Source: Actinomycetes bacterium
Lineage (GTDB): Bacteria > Actinomycetota > Acidimicrobiia > Acidimicrobiales > RAAP-2
Assembly (NCBI GenBank): GCA_021784205.1
Contig: JAJXTB010000001.1
Coordinates: 30,589-94,588 of the forward strand
Reading direction: 5' to 3'
Length of the DNA stretch: 64,000 bases
Positions within the stretch are counted from its first letter, which is position 1, and every line of letters starts with the position of its first letter. This document shows positions 60,815 through 64,000 of this stretch, one piece after another. The notes beneath the pieces are model-generated. The model made no database searches. It saw only the letters and a list, made by a program, of their open reading frames with translations, and had not been told where the DNA came from. The translations under genes were made by a program, and so were the position numbers.

Positions 60815-63565
60815 ATGGACTACGACGCACTAGTCGTCGGCGGGGGCATCGGGGGGATGGAATCGTCGCTCAAGCTCGGCGACATGGGCTACAAGGTCCT
60901 GCTCGTCGAGAAGGAGCCGAGCGTCGGCGGGCGCATGATCCTGCTCTCGAAGGTCTTCCCGACCCTCGACTGTGCGAGCTGCATCTCGGGCCCGAAGATG
61001 TCCTCGACGATCAACCACCCGAACATCACGACGGCGTCCTCGAGCACGGTGCTCGGGATTCGGCGCACCCCCGAGGGCCGCTTCCTCGCCACGGTGAAGA
61101 AGCGCGCCACCTACGTCGACCCCGCCGCCTGCACCGGCTGCCAGGACTGCGAGCCCGTCTGCACGGTCGCCGTGCCCGACCAGTTCAACGCCGACCTGGT
61201 GCCGCGGCGCGCGGCCTTCCTCGCCTTCCCCCAGGCCGTGCCGAAGAAGGTCGTGATCGAGCGCGCGGGCACGTCGCCGTGCACCGACACCTGCCCCGCG
61301 GGCATCAAGGCCCACGGCTACGTCGCCCTGATCCGCAACGGCCGCTACGAGGAGGCCTTCCAGCTGGTGCTCGAGGCGACGCCGCTCGTGGGCACGCTCG
61401 GGCGGGCCTGCTACGCGCCCTGTGAGAACGAGTGCACGCGCGATGACGTCGAGTCCTCGATCCCGATCCGCCGGCTGAAGCGCTTCGTCGCCGACCGGCA
61501 CTACGAGACGATGGCGGGACCCGGCGTGGTGGCCCCCGAACCCAACGGCCGTCGCGTGGCGATCGTCGGCTCGGGTCCGGCGGGACTCACGGCCGCCTGG
61601 CAGCTCGCGCGCCTCGGTTACGGCGTCACGCTCCACGAGGCCTCACCCGAGCCCGGCGGCTTCCTGCGCTACGCGATCCCGGCCTACCGGCTCCCCCAGG
61701 ACGTCGTCGAGCGCGACATCGCCAACGTAACGGCCCTGGGCGTCGAGATCGTGACCAACTCGCCCATCACCGACCTCGAGGCGCTGCACGACTCAGGCTT
61801 TGACGCCGTGCTGGTCGCGACCGGCACCCCGCGCTCGACCACGCTCGGCATTCCCGGCGAGGAACTCGCGGGCGTGCGCAGCGGGCTCGACCTGCTGCGC
61901 GACGTGCGCCTCGGGAACGGCCCCGACTGGACCGGCAAGCGCGTAGTCGTCGTCGGCGGCGGCAACGTCGCCATGGACGCCGCGCGCACGTCGCGCCGGC
62001 TCGGCGCGCGCCAGACGATCGTCGCCTACCGGCGCGGGCCCGACGAGATGCCGGCCATGGCGAGCGAGGTCGAGGACGCCGCCCACGAGGGCGTCGCCTT
62101 CGAGTTCCTCGTCGCACCGGTCGAGGTGCTCGGCGACGAGCTCGGCCGGGTCACCGGCGTGCGCTGTCAGCGCATGGTCCTCGGCGCGCCCGACGCCTCG
62201 GGGCGGCGCCGCCCCGAGCCCGCCGATCACAGCACGTTCGTCATCGAGTGCGACGCCGTGATCGGCGCCATCGGCATGGTGCCGGACACCGAGGACTTCG
62301 CCTCGACGCTCACTCTCAGCGCCGACCGTCGCGTCACCGTCGACCCGCTCACCCGCCAGAGCGAAGTGGACTACCTCTTCGCCGCGGGTGACGTCGTCAA
62401 CGGCGCCACCGACATCACGCGCGCGGTCGGCGAGGGCCGGCGCGCCGCCCACATGATCGACCGCTACCTCACCGACCAGCCCCTCGACGGCTTCGTCGCC
62501 CTGGATGACCGGCTAGGCGTCGTCGACAAGGCCGCGGTACTCGCGCGCCAGCGCACCTACACCCCGCGCGAGGCCACCCCCGACACGTTCTCGCTCAGCG
62601 ACGACCCGACCGACTTCAGCGAGGTCGAGCGGGTCCTCAGCGAGGTCGAGGCGCTCGCCGGGGCCGGGGCGTGCCTGGACTGCGGGGTCTGCTCGGAGTG
62701 CGGCCAGTGCGTGCGCGCCTGTCCCGCCGACGCGATCGACCTCAACGCCAAGGACCAGGTGATCGAGGTCGACGTCGGCGCGGTCGTCGTCTCGACCGGC
62801 TACAAGCTCTTCGCCGCGGACCTCAAGCCCGAGTACGGCTGGGGCCAGTACGCCAACGTCATCACCGGCATGCAGATGGACCGGCTCCTCGCCCCGACGC
62901 GCCCGTTCAACACCGTGCTGCGCCCGGGCGACGGCAAGGTCCCCGAACGCATCGCCTACGTCTCGTGCACGGGTTCGCGCGACCGCACGGTCGACAACCC
63001 CCTGTGCTCCAAGTTGTGCTGCATGTACTCGGTCAAGCAGAACCAGCTCATCATGGGCACCCTGCCGCTGGCCGACGTCACCATGCACTACATCGACATC
63101 CGCGCGGCCGGCAAGCGCTACGACGAGTTCTACGAGCAGTCGCGCGCCATGGGGGCGTCCTACATCAAGGGCCGGGTCTCCAAGATCACCGAGAAGGAAA
63201 ACGGCGACCTGGTGCTGCGCTACGAGGACATCGAGAACGGCGGGGCGATCGTCGAGGCGGAGTACGACCTCGTCGTGCTCGCCGTCGGCGTCCAGCCGAA
63301 CCGCGAGGTCGAGCAGCTCTTCACCGACGAGCACCTGGACCTCAACGAGTACTACTACGTCGACGAGCCCGACGACGACCTCGACCCGGGGCGCACCAAC
63401 ATCCCGGGGGTCTTCGTCGCCGGCGCCGCGGCCGGCGCGAAGGACATCGTGGACTCGATCACCCACGCCGGGGCGGCCGTCAGCCAGGTCGCCGCGTACC
63501 TCGAGCGTCGTCGCGACGACGACCTGATCAACCAGGAGCTAGCAACGATGGAGCTGTCACGATGA
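60815..63565 (+). CDS. HdrA-like flavoprotein with inserted GltD/NfnB-type NAD(P)H oxidoreductase module
   Basis: 916 residues from ATG 60815 with GAGAGGTGG upstream. Order: HdrA flavin fold (V-V-G-G-G-I-G-G, 8-14; L-D-C-A-S-C-I-S-G-P-K-M, 51-62); 4Fe-4S site (Cys106, 109, 112, 116); GltD-like module (Cys156, 160, 199, 203, 207; FAD G-S-G-P-A-G at 252-257; NAD(P) G-G-G-N-V-A-M-D at 381-388; flavin end G-D-V at 526-528); ferredoxin cluster Cys620-636; HdrA C-terminal part (C-T-G-S-R-D; C-S-K-L-C-C at 731-736). The usual HdrA N-terminal domain is missing. The inserted module resembles GltD, NfnB and DsrL. It could link NAD(P)H to an Hdr-type flavin centre. Confidence 0.88.
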   Translation: MDYDALVVGGGIGGMESSLKLGDMGYKVLLVEKEPSVGGRMILLSKVFPTLDCASCISGPKMSSTINHPNITTASSSTVLGIRRTPEGRFLATVKKRATYVDPAACTGCQDCEPVCTVAVPDQFNADLVPRRAAFLAFPQAVPKKVVIERAGTSPCTDTCPAGIKAHGYVALIRNGRYEEAFQLVLEATPLVGTLGRACYAPCENECTRDDVESSIPIRRLKRFVADRHYETMAGPGVVAPEPNGRRVAIVGSGPAGLTAAWQLARLGYGVTLHEASPEPGGFLRYAIPAYRLPQDVVERDIANVTALGVEIVTNSPITDLEALHDSGFDAVLVATGTPRSTTLGIPGEELAGVRSGLDLLRDVRLGNGPDWTGKRVVVVGGGNVAMDAARTSRRLGARQTIVAYRRGPDEMPAMASEVEDAAHEGVAFEFLVAPVEVLGDELGRVTGVRCQRMVLGAPDASGRRRPEPADHSTFVIECDAVIGAIGMVPDTEDFASTLTLSADRRVTVDPLTRQSEVDYLFAAGDVVNGATDITRAVGEGRRAAHMIDRYLTDQPLDGFVALDDRLGVVDKAAVLARQRTYTPREATPDTFSLSDDPTDFSEVERVLSEVEALAGAGACLDCGVCSECGQCVRACPADAIDLNAKDQVIEVDVGAVVVSTGYKLFAADLKPEYGWGQYANVITGMQMDRLLAPTRPFNTVLRPGDGKVPERIAYVSCTGSRDRTVDNPLCSKLCCMYSVKQNQLIMGTLPLADVTMHYIDIRAAGKRYDEFYEQSRAMGASYIKGRVSKITEKENGDLVLRYEDIENGGAIVEAEYDLVVLAVGVQPNREVEQLFTDEHLDLNEYYYVDEPDDDLDPGRTNIPGVFVAGAAAGAKDIVDSITHAGAAVSQVAAYLERRRDDDLINQELATMELSR

Positions 63566-64000
63566 GCGAGCGACGGATCGGCGTCTACATCTGCCACTGC
63601 GGTGGCAACATCTCGGACTACGTCGACGTGGCGGCGGTGCGCGACGCAGTGAAGGACCTGCCCGACGTCGTGCACGCCGAGACCTCGCTCTTCGCGTGCT
63701 CCGACGGCACCCAGCAGGACATGATCAAGATGATCCGCGACCAGAACCTCGACGGCTTGGTCGTCGCGTCGTGCTCGCCCAAGCTGCACCTGTTCACCTT
63801 CCGCGGCGTCTCGCGCCGGGCCGGGCTGAACCCGTTCGAGTACACCCAGGCCAACATCCGCGAGCAGTGCTCGTGGGCCCACACCGACGACCGCGCGGGC
63901 GCCACCACCAAGGCCATCGGGCTGGTGAAGGGCGCCATCGCCAAGACCCGTGAGTCGAGCGCGCTCGAGCCCATGGCCGTGCAGACCACCCCGGCGTCGC
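63562..64000 (+). CDS. HdrA-like subunit, N-terminal part only (cut by window end)
   Basis: 146 codons are in view; the ATG overlaps the preceding stop (ATGA). This is the classic HdrA N-terminal domain: R-I-G-V-Y-I-C-H-C-G-G-N-I, then A-C-S-D-G-T-Q, V-V-A-S-C-S-P-K-L-H, T-F-R-G-V-S-R-R-A-G-L-N-P and N-I-R-E-Q-C-S-W. HdrA carries the bifurcating FAD in heterodisulfide reductases. It starts with the domain that the previous HdrA lacks, so the two are not simple copies and may work as a pair. HdrB/HdrC-type genes would be expected beyond the window (inference). Confidence 0.88.
   Translation, partial: MSERRIGVYICHCGGNISDYVDVAAVRDAVKDLPDVVHAETSLFACSDGTQQDMIKMIRDQNLDGLVVASCSPKLHLFTFRGVSRRAGLNPFEYTQANIREQCSWAHTDDRAGATTKAIGLVKGAIAKTRESSALEPMAVQTTPAS

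Overview
The window is GC-rich, tightly packed bacterial chromosome with many ATGA, GTGA and TGATG overlaps. The gene content points to a high-GC actinobacterium, most likely of the class Acidimicrobiia: an F420/LLM-type oxidoreductase, PASTA kinase-like protein, DUF5522 protein, class-2 isoleucyl-tRNA synthetase and an Hdr/TusA/DsrE sulfur cluster. The taxonomic call is inference. Many genes carry a (T/C)ANNNT hexamer 6-8 bases before an ATG or GTG, the signature of leaderless transcripts. I saw no rRNA, tRNA, CRISPR array, insertion sequence or prophage.

Layout. 1-10500 (mostly minus): the start of a cut-off SDR gene, a small Cys/His protein, a PASTA protein whose kinase domain looks dead, DNA ligase LigA, the tRNA thiolation pair MnmA and cysteine desulfurase, a succinate-semialdehyde-type dehydrogenase, an MFS carrier and a divergent yceI/marR pair. 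10495-17509: ileS, acetyltransferases, a HAD phosphatase, a glutathione peroxidase, a quinone reductase and a DUF5522 protein. 17570-28062: a polyamine module with a PotADBC importer, alanine dehydrogenase, aminobutyraldehyde-type dehydrogenase, Lrp regulator, class III aminotransferase and PuuB-like FAD oxidase. Together they would import putrescine or spermidine and feed carbon and nitrogen towards GABA and pyruvate. 28064-34269: membrane and secreted proteins, a threonine dehydratase, a CadD-like carrier, an MFS carrier and an orphan family-5 solute-binding protein. 34493-40097: two secreted DUF5666-type proteins flank an NCS1 permease, followed by a phosphoribosyltransferase, a yeast-FCY1-type cytosine deaminase and uracil phosphoribosyltransferase, a likely cytosine salvage set.

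40177-51099: a heterodimeric ABC exporter, an LLM oxidoreductase, glutamate dehydrogenase, a sphingosine-phosphate-lyase-like PLP enzyme, a histidine phosphatase, a phosphosulfolactate synthase (ComA) with a VOC partner, a 43-residue coiled-coil protein and a two-gene membrane unit. 51249-57526: a histidine operon headed by a TrpR/YerC-type regulator (hisR-hisG-hisD-hisCB-hisH-hisF-hisIE) with hisA divergent. It contains an unusual HisC-HisB fusion and a shortened HisD. 57703-59311: a membrane protein and a pirin.

59584-64000 is the most interesting part: tusA, an MvhD-like gene, dsrE2, an HdrA-like flavoprotein with a complete GltD/NfnB-like NAD(P)H module inserted into it, and the start of a second HdrA. 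I read this as a sulfur-relay plus heterodisulfide-reductase-like electron-transfer system, possibly flavin-based bifurcation coupled to sulfane sulfur. It is cut off by the window end.
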